From Lysobacter changpingensis (GTDB lineage: Bacteria > Pseudomonadota > Gammaproteobacteria > Xanthomonadales > Xanthomonadaceae): a stretch of 64,000 nucleotides of DNA. Positions within the stretch are counted from its first letter, which is position 1. Every line of letters begins with the position of its first letter. Below, in pieces: positions 21,213 through 29,291 of this stretch. The stretch is taken from positions 1,054,001 through 1,118,000 of the forward strand of contig NZ_JADWPE010000003.1 in the NCBI RefSeq assembly GCF_017308985.1. Direction: 5' to 3'. The notes under the pieces were generated by a model. That model had not been told where the DNA came from, did no database searches, and was given only the letters and a program-made list of their open reading frames with translations. The translations under genes and the position numbers were made by a program.

Positions 21213-21749
21213 ATGGCAGCACGCGCGAACGGCCTCACGCTGCTGGAATTGCTGGTGGTCGTCGCCGTCACCGCCGTGCTGCTGACGCTGGGCGTGCCCG
21301 CCTTCATGGGCGCGCTGGAGCGCGTGCGGGTGCATGGCGCATTCAGCGCCCTCACCACGTCGCTGGCGCACGCCCGGCTTTCGGCAGTCAGCCGCCGCAT
21401 CACCGTCGGCGTCTGCCCGAGCCGCGACGGACGCCAATGCCGGAAGGACCTGATCTGGGATCAGGGCTGGATCACCTTCATCGACCGCGCGCGGAACGGC
21501 GTGCCGGCGGGGACGGACGCAATCCTCCAGCACGCGACACCGGATCTGTCCGGCATTTCGGTCCGCAGTACCGTGGGCCGACACCTGGTTCGCTACCAGC
21601 CGAGCGGCTTCAGCGCCGGCAGCAATGTCACCCTGCGAATATGTCGCCTCGGGGACCATCGCGAACTCGGCAGGGTTGTCGTCAACAACGGCGGACGAGC
21701 ACGTTCCGAGCGCCCGACCAGGCTCCAGGAATGCGCACCAGAACCGTAA
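21213..21749 (+). CDS. GspH/FimT-type pseudopilin
   Basis: 178 residues with a class III (prepilin) leader: ARANG cleaved before LTLLELLVVVAVTAVLLTLG, with Glu at mature position 5. The rest is the GspH-like globular fold (RLSAVSRRITVGVCPSRDGR, CRKDLIWDQGWITFID). It would be processed by PilD and placed in a pilus or secretion pseudopilus. It stands apart from the minor pilin operon, on the opposite strand between uvrB and tRNA-Asn, so its partner machine is unclear. Confidence 0.85.
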   Translation: MAARANGLTLLELLVVVAVTAVLLTLGVPAFMGALERVRVHGAFSALTTSLAHARLSAVSRRITVGVCPSRDGRQCRKDLIWDQGWITFIDRARNGVPAGTDAILQHATPDLSGISVRSTVGRHLVRYQPSGFSAGSNVTLRICRLGDHRELGRVVVNNGGRARSERPTRLQECAPEP

Positions 21750-21758
21750 GGGGCAGGC

Positions 21759-21786
21759 TTGACCCTACTGCTGGAGGCATTACAAT
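21759..21786 (+). promoter_or_regulatory. Promoter of tRNA-Asn
   Basis: TTGACC (21759-21764), 16 bases, TACAAT (21781-21786), 10 bases before the tRNA 5' end. A strong sigma-70 match. Confidence 0.8.
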
Positions 21787-21796
21787 GTCGCTCCCC

Positions 21797-21873
21797 GCCC
21801 GAATAGCTCAGCCGGTTAGAGCACTTGACTGTTAATCAGGGGGTCGTTGGTTCGAGTCCAACTTCGGGCGCCA
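21797..21873 (+). tRNA. tRNA-Asn (GTT)
   Basis: 77 bases with encoded CCA. Acceptor GCCCGAA pairs with UUCGGGC; anticodon stem-loop UUGA-CUGUUAA-UCAG has anticodon GUU; T-arm GGTTCGAGTCC. Its last 29 bases recur perfectly at 23043-23071. Confidence 0.96.
21845..21873 (+). repeat. 29-bp direct repeat, left copy (tRNA-Asn 3' end, attL-like)
   Basis: The T-arm, acceptor 3' strand and CCA of tRNA-Asn. The same 29 bases occur without mismatch at 23043-23071. This is the usual product of site-specific integration into a tRNA gene. Confidence 0.8.
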
Positions 21874-21881
21874 AGCACATC

Positions 21882-21909
21882 AAGGCTCGCAGCGATGCGG
21901 GCCTTTTTG
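21882..21909 (+). terminator. Terminator after tRNA-Asn
   Basis: A 10-bp stem (AAGGCTCGCA 21882-21891 with 21896-21905, one G-U), 4-base loop, then TTTTT. It starts 9 bases after the tRNA. Confidence 0.8.
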
Positions 21910-22193
21910 TTGTGTCGCGAAAACGGGGCGTGTCCGAAATCCGATTCAGGGGCGACGTCGCCGCGTGGAGGGAACCGTCGTCGCCATAGTTGTGCTCACC
22001 TGGATCGTCTTCAGATGGACTCGTTCCGGCACGGCTGCAGACGAAGGCACGGCCAAGCTTCAAGCCGTCGGACGACCCGACCATGTCCAGGGCCGCGAAC
22101 CACCGCTGGTAGACGTTGGTGGCTCATCAATGGCCGTGGTGATCAGGTAGCCGAGACCGGACATCCCGGCATCGCACGCCGACCCGTCCCGAA
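21910..22193. other. Left part of the tRNA-Asn insertion, no gene seen
   Basis: About 280 bases between the tRNA terminator and the methyltransferase 3' end. A 61-codon GTG frame (21965-22150) has no ribosome site and no recognisable product. No integrase fragment or repeat was seen. Confidence 0.5.
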
Positions 22194-22844
22194 TCATGCG
22201 AGGCGATCGGCGGGGCCTTGGAAGGCTATCGCGAAGTTCGGATGCTCGCGGCGGTCGAGGAGTACACCACTCATGCGCAGATCGCCGGAGCCCTCCACGA
22301 GGGCGACGAGCTCCGATGGTTCCATCAGGGCCACATGCCGGTCGCCCGTGATGTACCGGTCGGCCAGAACGCCGAGATGGGAGATCAGGCCGCCCGGGGC
22401 GACATCCTTCACGATCAGCACGCCGTTCGGCTTGAGCAGCGCGAGGCAGTCGCGAATGAACACGGCGCGTCCTTGCGACGGCACGTGGTGCATCACATCG
22501 CTCACCAGCAGCGCGTCGGCGCGGCGGCCGGCCTGGGCGCGGTACGCGGCGAGCGACGTGCTGGGGTGGAGCGTGACGCGCTCGCGGACATCAGGGTCCA
22601 GGAACATGCCTATCTGGGCGCGGAGGTCGAGCATGGCGACCGTGACGTCCGGCCGCATGCGCAGCAGGTAGTTCAGCGGCTCACCGTCGCCCCCGCCCAC
22701 GTCGATCAGGTAGGCGTTCTCGGGAATCGCCTGGACGATCTGCTCAGTGCACCGATGGACATTGATGAAGACGGCGCGATAGGCGGCGCAGAGTTTGCGC
22801 TCTAGCGGTCCCGCGATCTTCCGAACGATTGCTCCTGCCGACAC
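22194..22844 (-). CDS. Class I SAM-dependent methyltransferase
   Basis: 216 residues. Motif I is AYLIDVGGGDGEPLNYLLRM (near residue 50), followed by VTVAMLDLRAQIGM (motif II acid) and the motif IV region ADALLVSDVMHHVPSQGRAV. The C-terminal strands (KPNGVLIVKDVAPGGLISHL) complete a Rossmann-like methyltransferase; the VMHHV pattern resembles small-molecule methylases. The target is unknown. GTG start with AGAAGG upstream; a 6-bp hairpin (CCCAGC) overlaps the region before it. It is the only clear gene between the two copies of the tRNA-Asn repeat. Confidence 0.8.
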   Translation of the reverse strand: MSAGAIVRKIAGPLERKLCAAYRAVFINVHRCTEQIVQAIPENAYLIDVGGGDGEPLNYLLRMRPDVTVAMLDLRAQIGMFLDPDVRERVTLHPSTSLAAYRAQAGRRADALLVSDVMHHVPSQGRAVFIRDCLALLKPNGVLIVKDVAPGGLISHLGVLADRYITGDRHVALMEPSELVALVEGSGDLRMSGVLLDRREHPNFAIAFQGPADRLA

Positions 22845-23042
22845 GCCCTTCTCCCAGCATCACGCTGGGTGGGAAGGATGCCACCATTCCGACCCGACGG
22901 CTGCGGAGTGCACCGCAGATCTGCTGTCAGAAGCTGCCTGCTTCGGACCGACTCGTCGGAGTCCTGCACAGCCGCTCTAGCGTCGGCCCATACGCAACAA
23001 GCGCGTAGCTGTCAGGCAACCTGAGACTGCCAATCCGGAGAG

Positions 23043-23071
23043 CGTTGGTTCGAGTCCAACTTCGGGCGCCA
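23043..23071 (+). repeat. 29-bp direct repeat, right copy (attR-like)
   Basis: Identical to the last 29 bases of tRNA-Asn. Similarity weakens leftward but continues over the anticodon loop (GACTGCCAATC against GACTGTTAATC), so this may be the end of a decayed second tRNA gene. It is followed by its own strong terminator. Confidence 0.8.
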
Positions 23072-23077
23072 GATTCG

Positions 23078-23110
23078 AAAAGGCCTGCAGCGAATACTGC
23101 AGGCCTTTTT
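23078..23110 (+). terminator. Terminator after the right tRNA repeat
   Basis: A 13-bp perfect stem (AAAAGGCCTGCAG 23078-23090 with 23097-23109), 6-base loop, T run. It is placed relative to the right repeat just as the other terminator is to tRNA-Asn. Confidence 0.85.
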
Positions 23111-23146
23111 CTTTGTCTGGTTTCCCGGCGTCACGCCGCTGCCGAG

Positions 23147-23171
23147 AAAGGCCTGCGCGAAGCAGGCCTTT
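23147..23171 (-). terminator. Terminator of the minor pilin operon
   Basis: A 10-bp perfect stem (AAAGGCCTGC 23147-23156 with 23162-23171), 5-base loop, just past the pilE stop on the minus strand; the T tail is only TTT. Confidence 0.65.
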
Positions 23172-23176
23172 GCATT

Positions 23177-23593
23177 TCAGAAGCAATCGCTCGCGACGGC
23201 GCCGCTCACACTGACGTCCTTCGTGCCGGACTGATTGACGCCCAGCGTTCCGCACTTGGTCTCCTTCGACGCCTGCACGCCCTTGGGTTGTGCGATAAGC
23301 CGATAGGTCGACGCCGTGGGATCGGCCGCGAAGCTGAAATCGTAGTGATTCGCCAGTTCGGTGCGGCAGGTCGTCGCAGGCAGCTCGTTCTGCGCGCCCT
23401 CGTAGGTCATCTTGGTGGTGTAGTAGCGTTCGGCGAAGTGCGAAAGCTCGGTCAGGCACGCACCTGCGGCGACACGGCGCGTCTTGGCGATGTGTGCCTG
23501 ATAGCTCGGGTAGGCGAGCGCCGCCAGGACGGCGATGACCGCGACCACGATCATCAGCTCGATCAGCGTGAAGCCGGTGGCTTTGTTACGCAT
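23177..23593 (-). CDS. pilE: Type IV minor pilin PilE
   Basis: 138 residues. Prepilin leader MRNKATG cleaved before FTLIELMIVVAVIAVLAALA, with Glu at mature position 5. The globular domain has two Cys pairs (GACLTEL, ATTCRTEL; KCGTLG, SDCF), likely a disulfide loop as in minor pilins. The last gene of fimT-pilVWXY1E. ATG with AGGGAA 8 bases upstream. A terminator-like hairpin separates it from pilY1, so its level may be set separately. Confidence 0.9.
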   Translation of the reverse strand: MRNKATGFTLIELMIVVAVIAVLAALAYPSYQAHIAKTRRVAAGACLTELSHFAERYYTTKMTYEGAQNELPATTCRTELANHYDFSFAADPTASTYRLIAQPKGVQASKETKCGTLGVNQSGTKDVSVSGAVASDCF

Positions 23594-23621
23594 TGTCAGG
23601 TTCCCTGTCAGATAGTTGAAA

Positions 23622-23641
23622 AACGCACGTCCTGTGCGTTC
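23622..23641 (-). repeat. 20-bp hairpin between pilY1 and pilE
   Basis: AACGCACGTCCTGTGCGTTC on the plus strand; 7-bp stem with 5-base loop. On the minus strand it is followed by TTTTTC and could terminate or attenuate before pilE. The same 20 bases occur at 29247-29266. Confidence 0.65.
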
Positions 23642-23751
23642 TCCAGATCGCCAGCCCGGTGGAAGCCCGGCCTGGCTTACGGCGGATTCGACGCTGCTCC
23701 GCCGGCGCGCCCGCTCCTGCGCCGCGCCGGCGAGGTGTTCCAAAGCCCCTG

Positions 23752-26700
23752 CTACTCCCGATTGTAGAGCTCGCGCCACGACAGCCGCTTCGGCGTACCG
23801 CCACCCGGTGGCGTCGGAACCGTACCGCACTTGCCATCCGAGCCGCACACCAGCACCAGGTTGTCGATCTGGTTCGACTCGGTCGGCATGCCGATGCCAA
23901 GGTTCACCGAACCCACCGGCAACTCGCCATCGCCGCTTCCGATGTTGTCGTTCTTGCCGTTGCCGTCGCCATTGACGTCGATGTACGAGGTGGACGAGCC
24001 GGAGTCGTCTCCGCCGCTGGTGCCGGTGAACAGGTCCAGGGCGTTGAGGTAGCCGGTACCGCCGGACTCGCACCCCTTGCCTGCTTCCGGAATGATGCTC
24101 GAGACCCAGAGCGCACGCCCGTTGATGCGTGGACCGCTGACGACGCGCTCACCTTCGGTCGGAACGCCAAGATTGACGTACCAGCCACGCTTGCCGGTCG
24201 GGAGCGCCGAGTACTTCTCGAACGCGCGGTACTTACCGTCGTCGGTCACCAGTGCGATCGAGCGCTGCACCAGCGCGGAATGGTTGACGATAGCGGTGCC
24301 GTCGTCCATCAGGCCATAGATGCGCTGCGTGTCGGTCGTTTCGATGTCGCCATCCGTGATCAGGCGGCCTGTGCCGAACGCGACCCAGATGTTGTTGCGG
24401 TTGACCGGGTCGCGCGCCAGCGCCAGGCCGCCGGTGATCGGCTGGTTGGTGCCCGTCGTGAAGAACGGCGCATTCCCCGAGATGGTCCAGGAACCGGCGC
24501 CGGTCCCGGTCATGTCGAACTTCCAGACGTTGCCCTTCAGGTCGCCCGCATAGACGTAGTCCACCTTGCCGTCGCCGTTGAGATCGGCGCCGCGCGGAGC
24601 GGACAAGCCGTTGCCACCGGCAACGCCCGTGTCGAAGCGCTTGATCTCGGCGCCGGTCGTCAGGTTGTAGACGTAAAGCACGGCCTTTCCGTTCGCGCTG
24701 TCGATACCGTTCGCGACGATGGCGATGTCCACGTTGTTGTTGCCGCGCGTGATCAGCGGCGCGCCCAGGACATAGCCCATGTCATTGTCGACATCGGCCG
24801 TGCGGTCCCACAGGACGCTCCTGGCACTGAAGTTCGACGGCCGGGTGACATCCAGTGCGTACGCGCCCTTGCCGCCGCGCCCCAGGGTGCCCACCAGGTA
24901 ATTCTTGTCGGCGGTCTGGCGGTAAGCCGACACCGAGATGGGACCGTCCACGAAGAAGTGGTGTTCGTACTCGGGCTTGCTGATCGTCGACAGCGCGGCA
25001 AAATCCAGGCCGGCCGGGACATAGGAGAAGTTGACCTTGCCGGTCAGCGCATCGATGGCGTGCATCATGCCGTCGTTGGCGCCGATGAAGATGCTCTCCG
25101 ATTCCTTCACGTAGAACGGCGAGGAATTGACGATGTCGCCGATCAGGCCGCTGCGCGTACGCAGCTTGCCGCCCTTGGCCTGCTCCAGGGACTGGTCGCC
25201 CTTGATGTAGGCGGCGTTGTCGTCGCCCTCCACCGGCGCGATGGAGCCGGTGCGGGTCAGTGCGGTAGCCTGGTCGCCGGTCGGGAACGACGTGCCCTGG
25301 GTACCGCTCCAGGTGAACACGCCGCGATCGGCGAACTTGTTCTCCGGCAACGCCACCTGCTTCGACAGCGTCCAGGCCGCCGTGGTGGAGATCCCCTTGG
25401 CAGTCACGTCGTAGGCCAGCATGTCGCCCGTCCACTCGCCCGACATGTAGGTCGCCTGGTAGGCGCGGGTGTTCGACTGGAACGAGGTGCTGTTGGTGGC
25501 AACGTTCGAGCCCGACGCGCGCTTCGCGTCGATCTTGCCCAGCACGTCCTTCAGCGCGTCGTAGAACTTCTGAGAGTCGGTCGCGGCGATGAACTCGCCG
25601 TGGCCGTTGACGGCGGCATGCAGCAGGTCGTCGATGTTGTTGGTGCTGTCAGCACTCGGCGTCGGCCAGCCCACGGTCCTGCCATCCTTGGTCACACCCT
25701 TCTGCGCCAGCACCTCCTCCACGGAGGACTGGTCCAGCGTGCCTTTCAGGCCGATGGAAATACCGAACGTGATCATGTGCTGCCAGAACGCGTCGCCCGT
25801 CTTCGGACGCGGCACCACGTTCGGCAGATCGGTGCGCAGGTCCGTGCGCCAGTACTTCATGGCCACGTCGGCGAGGGTGTTGCTCTGGCCGTCCGTGTAG
25901 GGAGCGACGGCCTTGTACGTGTACGAGTGCGCGGTGGTTCCGTCGTCGAGCTTGGGACTGGTGATCGTGTCCGTTGCATCCGTGCCGTCGTAGTTGGCCA
26001 TGCTGAAACCACTGTCGCCGTTCCAGTAACCGTCCGTGGTCAACACGGTGAAGTTCTGGCGGCACGCGAGCTGCTCCGATGCGGCCTCGTTGGGGCCGTA
26101 CGGACCATCGCCATCGTCTCGCGAGAAGTACTTGCCCGCCTTGTCGAGCGTGCTTCGCAACGGCGTTCCGTCGCTCGGGTCGGCGTCCAGCAGGCTCTCG
26201 TACCACTTGTCGCGGTTGGCGCCTTCGAACTTTCCCTCATTCGTCTTGACCGGGATGTTGAAGTCGCCATCGGCATTGTTGTGGAGCGACCAGAACCCCA
26301 TGCGCACGTTGTCCACCGCGTCGAAGGCGCGACTCGCGCCTGCCTTGGCGAGTTTCATGCGGGTGCGGTGGAACGAATACCAGGTGGCGAAGTTGTTGCG
26401 TTCGGCCTCTTCGCTGCGCTGGGTGCCATCCTTCAGCACCGGGGTCGCCGGGTCGCACTTCGACCAGGAGTAATTGCCGCCCCAGTTGCTGCGGCTGACG
26501 GTCGTGCAGCGCGTGATGACACCCTTGTTCGAGATGGTGTAGCGGTCGTAGTTGCCGAGGTCTGTCGCATCGGCCGTGCTTGACTTCAACACGTAGAAGT
26601 ACGCGGTGCCCTGGTTGTAAAGGCTGATCGTGGAGGAACCGGGGCCGGCGCTCCGGGCACTGCTGTAAGCGCTGCCGTAAGTGGTACCGCCGGCGATCGG

Positions 26701-27090
26701 CTTGCCGTCGCTGCCGAGCCAGGGCTCGTACGTGATCTCCGGGTTGTAGTAGAGCGTGTTGGTGGCCGGCGACTGGTCGTACACCGCGCGGATGTCGTTG
26801 TCGAACGGATCGTAGGAGCTGTCTGAGCTCCTGTTGTTGCCGGTGGGCCTGCTTACCTCATCGGAGCCGTAGTAGATCCTGCTGACGCTCGGGTTGTACA
26901 TGTACCGCCATTCCATCGATCCTGAATCGTCCAGGATGAACAGGATGTTCGGCGGCACGGAGTTCGTGCCGGTCTGCAGCGGGTAGTTCGGGAACGTCGC
27001 GGCGTGCACGGGCAAGGCCAGCAGGGTGGCGATGAACGCGGCCAGCGGAGCGCGGCTCGACATGGATGCAATCTTGTTCTTGGTTTTCAT
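23752..27090 (-). CDS. pilY1: Type IV pilus tip adhesin/biogenesis factor PilY1
   Basis: 1112 residues. Signal peptide (MSSRAPLAAFIATLLALPVHA), then a von Willebrand A-like start with a MIDAS-type DDSGSM motif in NILFILDDSGSMEWR (near 60). The C-terminal half is the PilY1 beta-propeller with calcium site DLNGDGKVDYVYAGD; a second Ca-like stretch (DVNGDGNGKND) lies near the end. PilY1 sits at the pilus tip with the minor pilins, is needed for assembly and twitching, and in some species mediates adhesion and surface sensing. ATG of MKTKNKI is the only start that gives a clean signal peptide. Cotranscribed with pilX (11-base gap). Confidence 0.93.
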   Translation of the reverse strand: MKTKNKIASMSSRAPLAAFIATLLALPVHAATFPNYPLQTGTNSVPPNILFILDDSGSMEWRYMYNPSVSRIYYGSDEVSRPTGNNRSSDSSYDPFDNDIRAVYDQSPATNTLYYNPEITYEPWLGSDGKPIAGGTTYGSAYSSARSAGPGSSTISLYNQGTAYFYVLKSSTADATDLGNYDRYTISNKGVITRCTTVSRSNWGGNYSWSKCDPATPVLKDGTQRSEEAERNNFATWYSFHRTRMKLAKAGASRAFDAVDNVRMGFWSLHNNADGDFNIPVKTNEGKFEGANRDKWYESLLDADPSDGTPLRSTLDKAGKYFSRDDGDGPYGPNEAASEQLACRQNFTVLTTDGYWNGDSGFSMANYDGTDATDTITSPKLDDGTTAHSYTYKAVAPYTDGQSNTLADVAMKYWRTDLRTDLPNVVPRPKTGDAFWQHMITFGISIGLKGTLDQSSVEEVLAQKGVTKDGRTVGWPTPSADSTNNIDDLLHAAVNGHGEFIAATDSQKFYDALKDVLGKIDAKRASGSNVATNSTSFQSNTRAYQATYMSGEWTGDMLAYDVTAKGISTTAAWTLSKQVALPENKFADRGVFTWSGTQGTSFPTGDQATALTRTGSIAPVEGDDNAAYIKGDQSLEQAKGGKLRTRSGLIGDIVNSSPFYVKESESIFIGANDGMMHAIDALTGKVNFSYVPAGLDFAALSTISKPEYEHHFFVDGPISVSAYRQTADKNYLVGTLGRGGKGAYALDVTRPSNFSARSVLWDRTADVDNDMGYVLGAPLITRGNNNVDIAIVANGIDSANGKAVLYVYNLTTGAEIKRFDTGVAGGNGLSAPRGADLNGDGKVDYVYAGDLKGNVWKFDMTGTGAGSWTISGNAPFFTTGTNQPITGGLALARDPVNRNNIWVAFGTGRLITDGDIETTDTQRIYGLMDDGTAIVNHSALVQRSIALVTDDGKYRAFEKYSALPTGKRGWYVNLGVPTEGERVVSGPRINGRALWVSSIIPEAGKGCESGGTGYLNALDLFTGTSGGDDSGSSTSYIDVNGDGNGKNDNIGSGDGELPVGSVNLGIGMPTESNQIDNLVLVCGSDGKCGTVPTPPGGGTPKRLSWRELYNRE

Positions 27091-27101
27091 GGGCGGCTCC
27101 G

Positions 27102-27650
27102 TCACGGTACTTCGTAGGCGGACTGCAGGATCACTTCCGCGCCATTGGGTGCGCGGCTGTAGACGGTGACGCGATAGCGCTGCACCTTGGTCGAGCAAGG
27201 CGCGGCGGACACGTCCAGGTCGGTGGAGCAGTTGGAGTTGATCGACCCAAGGCCGAAGTCCTCCACCACGTACTTCGGCCGGATCACGACCGGATCATCG
27301 GGATCGCCGGTCTTGAACTCCGTCGTGGCGATGCGGTACCCCGCTCCGCCGTCGTCCCAGAATCCGGCGGCTTCCCACGCGGACTGGGCGCCGTCCAGCG
27401 GCTGCGCGCACAAGCCGCCGTTGCAACCCGCCGCCGGCATCGCCGGCTTGGCCTGGGCGAACGACTCCGCCTCGCGGAGCACCGCCTCGGCGGCCTGGAA
27501 CGAGTAACTGCGCGCGACGGCGTTGGAGGTCATCTTTTCCTGCATGAGCGAACCGCGCATCGCGGCCAGCCCCAGCACGGTGACCAGCAGCAACAGCAGC
27601 AGCACGACAGGAAGCGCGCTACCGCGCTGCGCGGGAGAATACGAGCGCAT
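27102..27650 (-). CDS. pilX: Minor pilin assembly protein PilX
   Basis: 182 residues. N-terminus MRSYSPAQRGSALPVVLLLL then LLVTVLGLAAM: a non-canonical prepilin helix (G-SALPVV) as in PilX/GspK-like proteins. The PilX_N pattern SYSFQAAEAVLREAESFA follows. It primes pilus assembly with PilV, PilW and PilY1. Its ATG shares one base with the pilW stop, so translation is coupled. Confidence 0.88.
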   Translation of the reverse strand: MRSYSPAQRGSALPVVLLLLLLVTVLGLAAMRGSLMQEKMTSNAVARSYSFQAAEAVLREAESFAQAKPAMPAAGCNGGLCAQPLDGAQSAWEAAGFWDDGGAGYRIATTEFKTGDPDDPVVIRPKYVVEDFGLGSINSNCSTDLDVSAAPCSTKVQRYRVTVYSRAPNGAEVILQSAYEVP

Positions 27651-28738
27651 CACAGCACCCCCTGCCGGTTGCGCAGGGCAACCGTGTTGACGACGGTCCG
27701 GGTCAGCAGGTTGCCGTCGGTACCGCGGATGTCGCCCGCGGCGAGGCCGCCTTCGACGCCGGAGAAGGTGAGCGAAATACGCGCGGAGACGACGTTGCTC
27801 CAGTTCGCGACGGCCGCGGGCGCCTGATAGGCGGCACCGCCGTTCGACAGGTAGGTGATGCTCAAGCCGCTGACCCCTTCGGCGATTTCCACCGGCGGTT
27901 CCAGCGGATCCGGCGTGGCGTTGTTGTCCTTGGTCGTGAGCGTGGCGCGGTAGAGGGACGTGCTGCCGCGACCGTTGTTGCCGATGTACCAGCGGACCGA
28001 GACCACCCGCGCCATGCGCGCCGGCGTGTCGCTCTTCAGGTCGCACTCCGCGCTCGCGGCGCCGCCGGTCGGGACCAGCATGCAATACCGGTTCACCGAG
28101 CAGGTGCCGGTGCGATCGAACTTGAACGCCGCGCACGTATTGCCTGGCGTGGCGGCGCCGCCACCGCCGTTGTGCTGCACCTTGTCGGTGGAACTCAAGC
28201 CGGTCGCCTGGAAAATCAGGGCGAAATCCATGTTGCACACCATCAGGATCTCGCCTTCGGTGACGCCGGCGTTGGTATTCAGATCGAGTTCGGCGCTCGG
28301 GTTGGTGTGGGCGGTGACGCGGTAATCGCCGGTGTTCGCCAGATGCAGGTCGATGGCGTCGGTGCCGTTCACGCGGTTCGCGGCGGCCGAGCCGAACACG
28401 GTGCCGGGCGTCGCGGTGGCGCCGTTGTATCCCCGGATTCCCTGCGCGAACGACTGCCACCAGCTGTCGTCGGCGGTGGTCAGCTGGTTGATGAGGGTGG
28501 CGGACGAGGAACACGGGTTGCCGCCGGCCTCGCGCACATCGCGCGACATGAGTTCGAAGGCGACGCGCGAACTCTCCTGGATGCGGTTCACCGTTTCGGA
28601 GGTGCCGTATACGCGACGATTCGACAGGAACACCGCGCTGGCCGCGCCGACCACGATCAGGCCCAGCACGAGCGAGATCATCAGCTCGATGAGCGACAGG
28701 CCCGACTGGCGGCTGCGTGAGGTGGGAGTCTGTTTCAT
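27650..28738 (-). CDS. pilW: Minor pilin PilW
   Basis: 362 residues. Leader ending RQSG before LSLIELMISLVLGLIVVGAA, Glu at +5. The long globular part contains ESSRVAFELMSRDVREAGGN, the PilW/GspJ signature. Part of the tip-priming complex. Two bases separate it from pilV. Confidence 0.9.
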   Translation of the reverse strand: MKQTPTSRSRQSGLSLIELMISLVLGLIVVGAASAVFLSNRRVYGTSETVNRIQESSRVAFELMSRDVREAGGNPCSSSATLINQLTTADDSWWQSFAQGIRGYNGATATPGTVFGSAAANRVNGTDAIDLHLANTGDYRVTAHTNPSAELDLNTNAGVTEGEILMVCNMDFALIFQATGLSSTDKVQHNGGGGAATPGNTCAAFKFDRTGTCSVNRYCMLVPTGGAASAECDLKSDTPARMARVVSVRWYIGNNGRGSTSLYRATLTTKDNNATPDPLEPPVEIAEGVSGLSITYLSNGGAAYQAPAAVANWSNVVSARISLTFSGVEGGLAAGDIRGTDGNLLTRTVVNTVALRNRQGVL

Positions 28739-28740
28739 GA

Positions 28741-29214
28741 TCACAGCCTGCTCGTGGTCTGGATTTCGATCTGGACCGGCCTGTCGGCCTTGGCACCGGT
28801 GCCGCGGCTGTCGCTCCAGCGCACGCCGACCGTGCAGCTCTGCGTGCCGCACTGGATGCGTCCGCATGCGGTCTCGCCCATGTTGGCCTGGAGCTGCGAG
28901 ATCCACGCGCCGATCTCGCCGATGGCGCGCGCGTCGTCGTCGTCGCCCGCGGCCGGCGCTTCGCAGGTCCAGGCGCGGTTGTAGCCGCCACTGCGCGCGG
29001 TTTCGCGGTTGGTGCGCATCGCGTCGAAGATGGTGTAGGTCTGCATGATGGCCTGCGTGCGCTCGGCCGAACTGCTGGTGTTCTTCAACGTCACGGCCTG
29101 CAGGGCGGCGATGCCGAGCAGGCCGATCGCCATGATCAGCACGGCGATCAGCACCTCGAGCAGGGTGGCGCCCTGCTGCGACCGCCGACGGGGCGGAGGT
29201 GGCGAATGGATCAT
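28741..29214 (-). CDS. pilV: Minor pilin PilV
   Basis: 157 residues. Basic leader MIHSPPPPRRRSQQG before ATLLEVLIAVLIMAIGLLGI (T4P_PilV/GspI type, Glu at +5). Start set at the ATG giving a normal-length leader; the frame extends 13 codons further. Second gene of the operon. Confidence 0.9.
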   Translation of the reverse strand: MIHSPPPPRRRSQQGATLLEVLIAVLIMAIGLLGIAALQAVTLKNTSSSAERTQAIMQTYTIFDAMRTNRETARSGGYNRAWTCEAPAAGDDDDARAIGEIGAWISQLQANMGETACGRIQCGTQSCTVGVRWSDSRGTGAKADRPVQIEIQTTSRL

Positions 29215-29246
29215 GCGAACTCCCGGATGTCTTTCAGGTTGTCGGG

Positions 29247-29266
29247 AACGCACGTCCTGTGCGTTC
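29247..29266 (-). repeat. 20-bp hairpin between fimT and pilV
   Basis: The same 20 bases as at 23622-23641, here without a T run, in the 77-base gap before pilV. Likely an RNA structure or dispersed repeat. Confidence 0.6.
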
Positions 29267-29291
29267 GCGAACAGATGTTTCCCACGTGCCG

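Noticed and set aside
21836-22084. Minus-strand frame ending EVGLEPTTP
   Set aside because: This peptide is the reverse translation of a tRNA T-arm, a known annotation artefact; the sequence is tRNA-Asn.
21965-22150. 61-codon GTG frame inside the tRNA-Asn insertion
   Set aside because: No ribosome site, start within GC-rich filler and no recognisable protein pattern.
22977-23459. Minus-strand frame containing PEVGLEPTLSG
   Set aside because: It translates the second tRNA-Asn repeat and the antisense frame of pilE.
23659-26583. 974-codon open frame on the plus strand
   Set aside because: It is the antisense of pilY1. The opposite strand has a signal peptide, MIDAS-like and calcium motifs; this frame is Val/Arg/His-rich as expected for GC-rich antisense.
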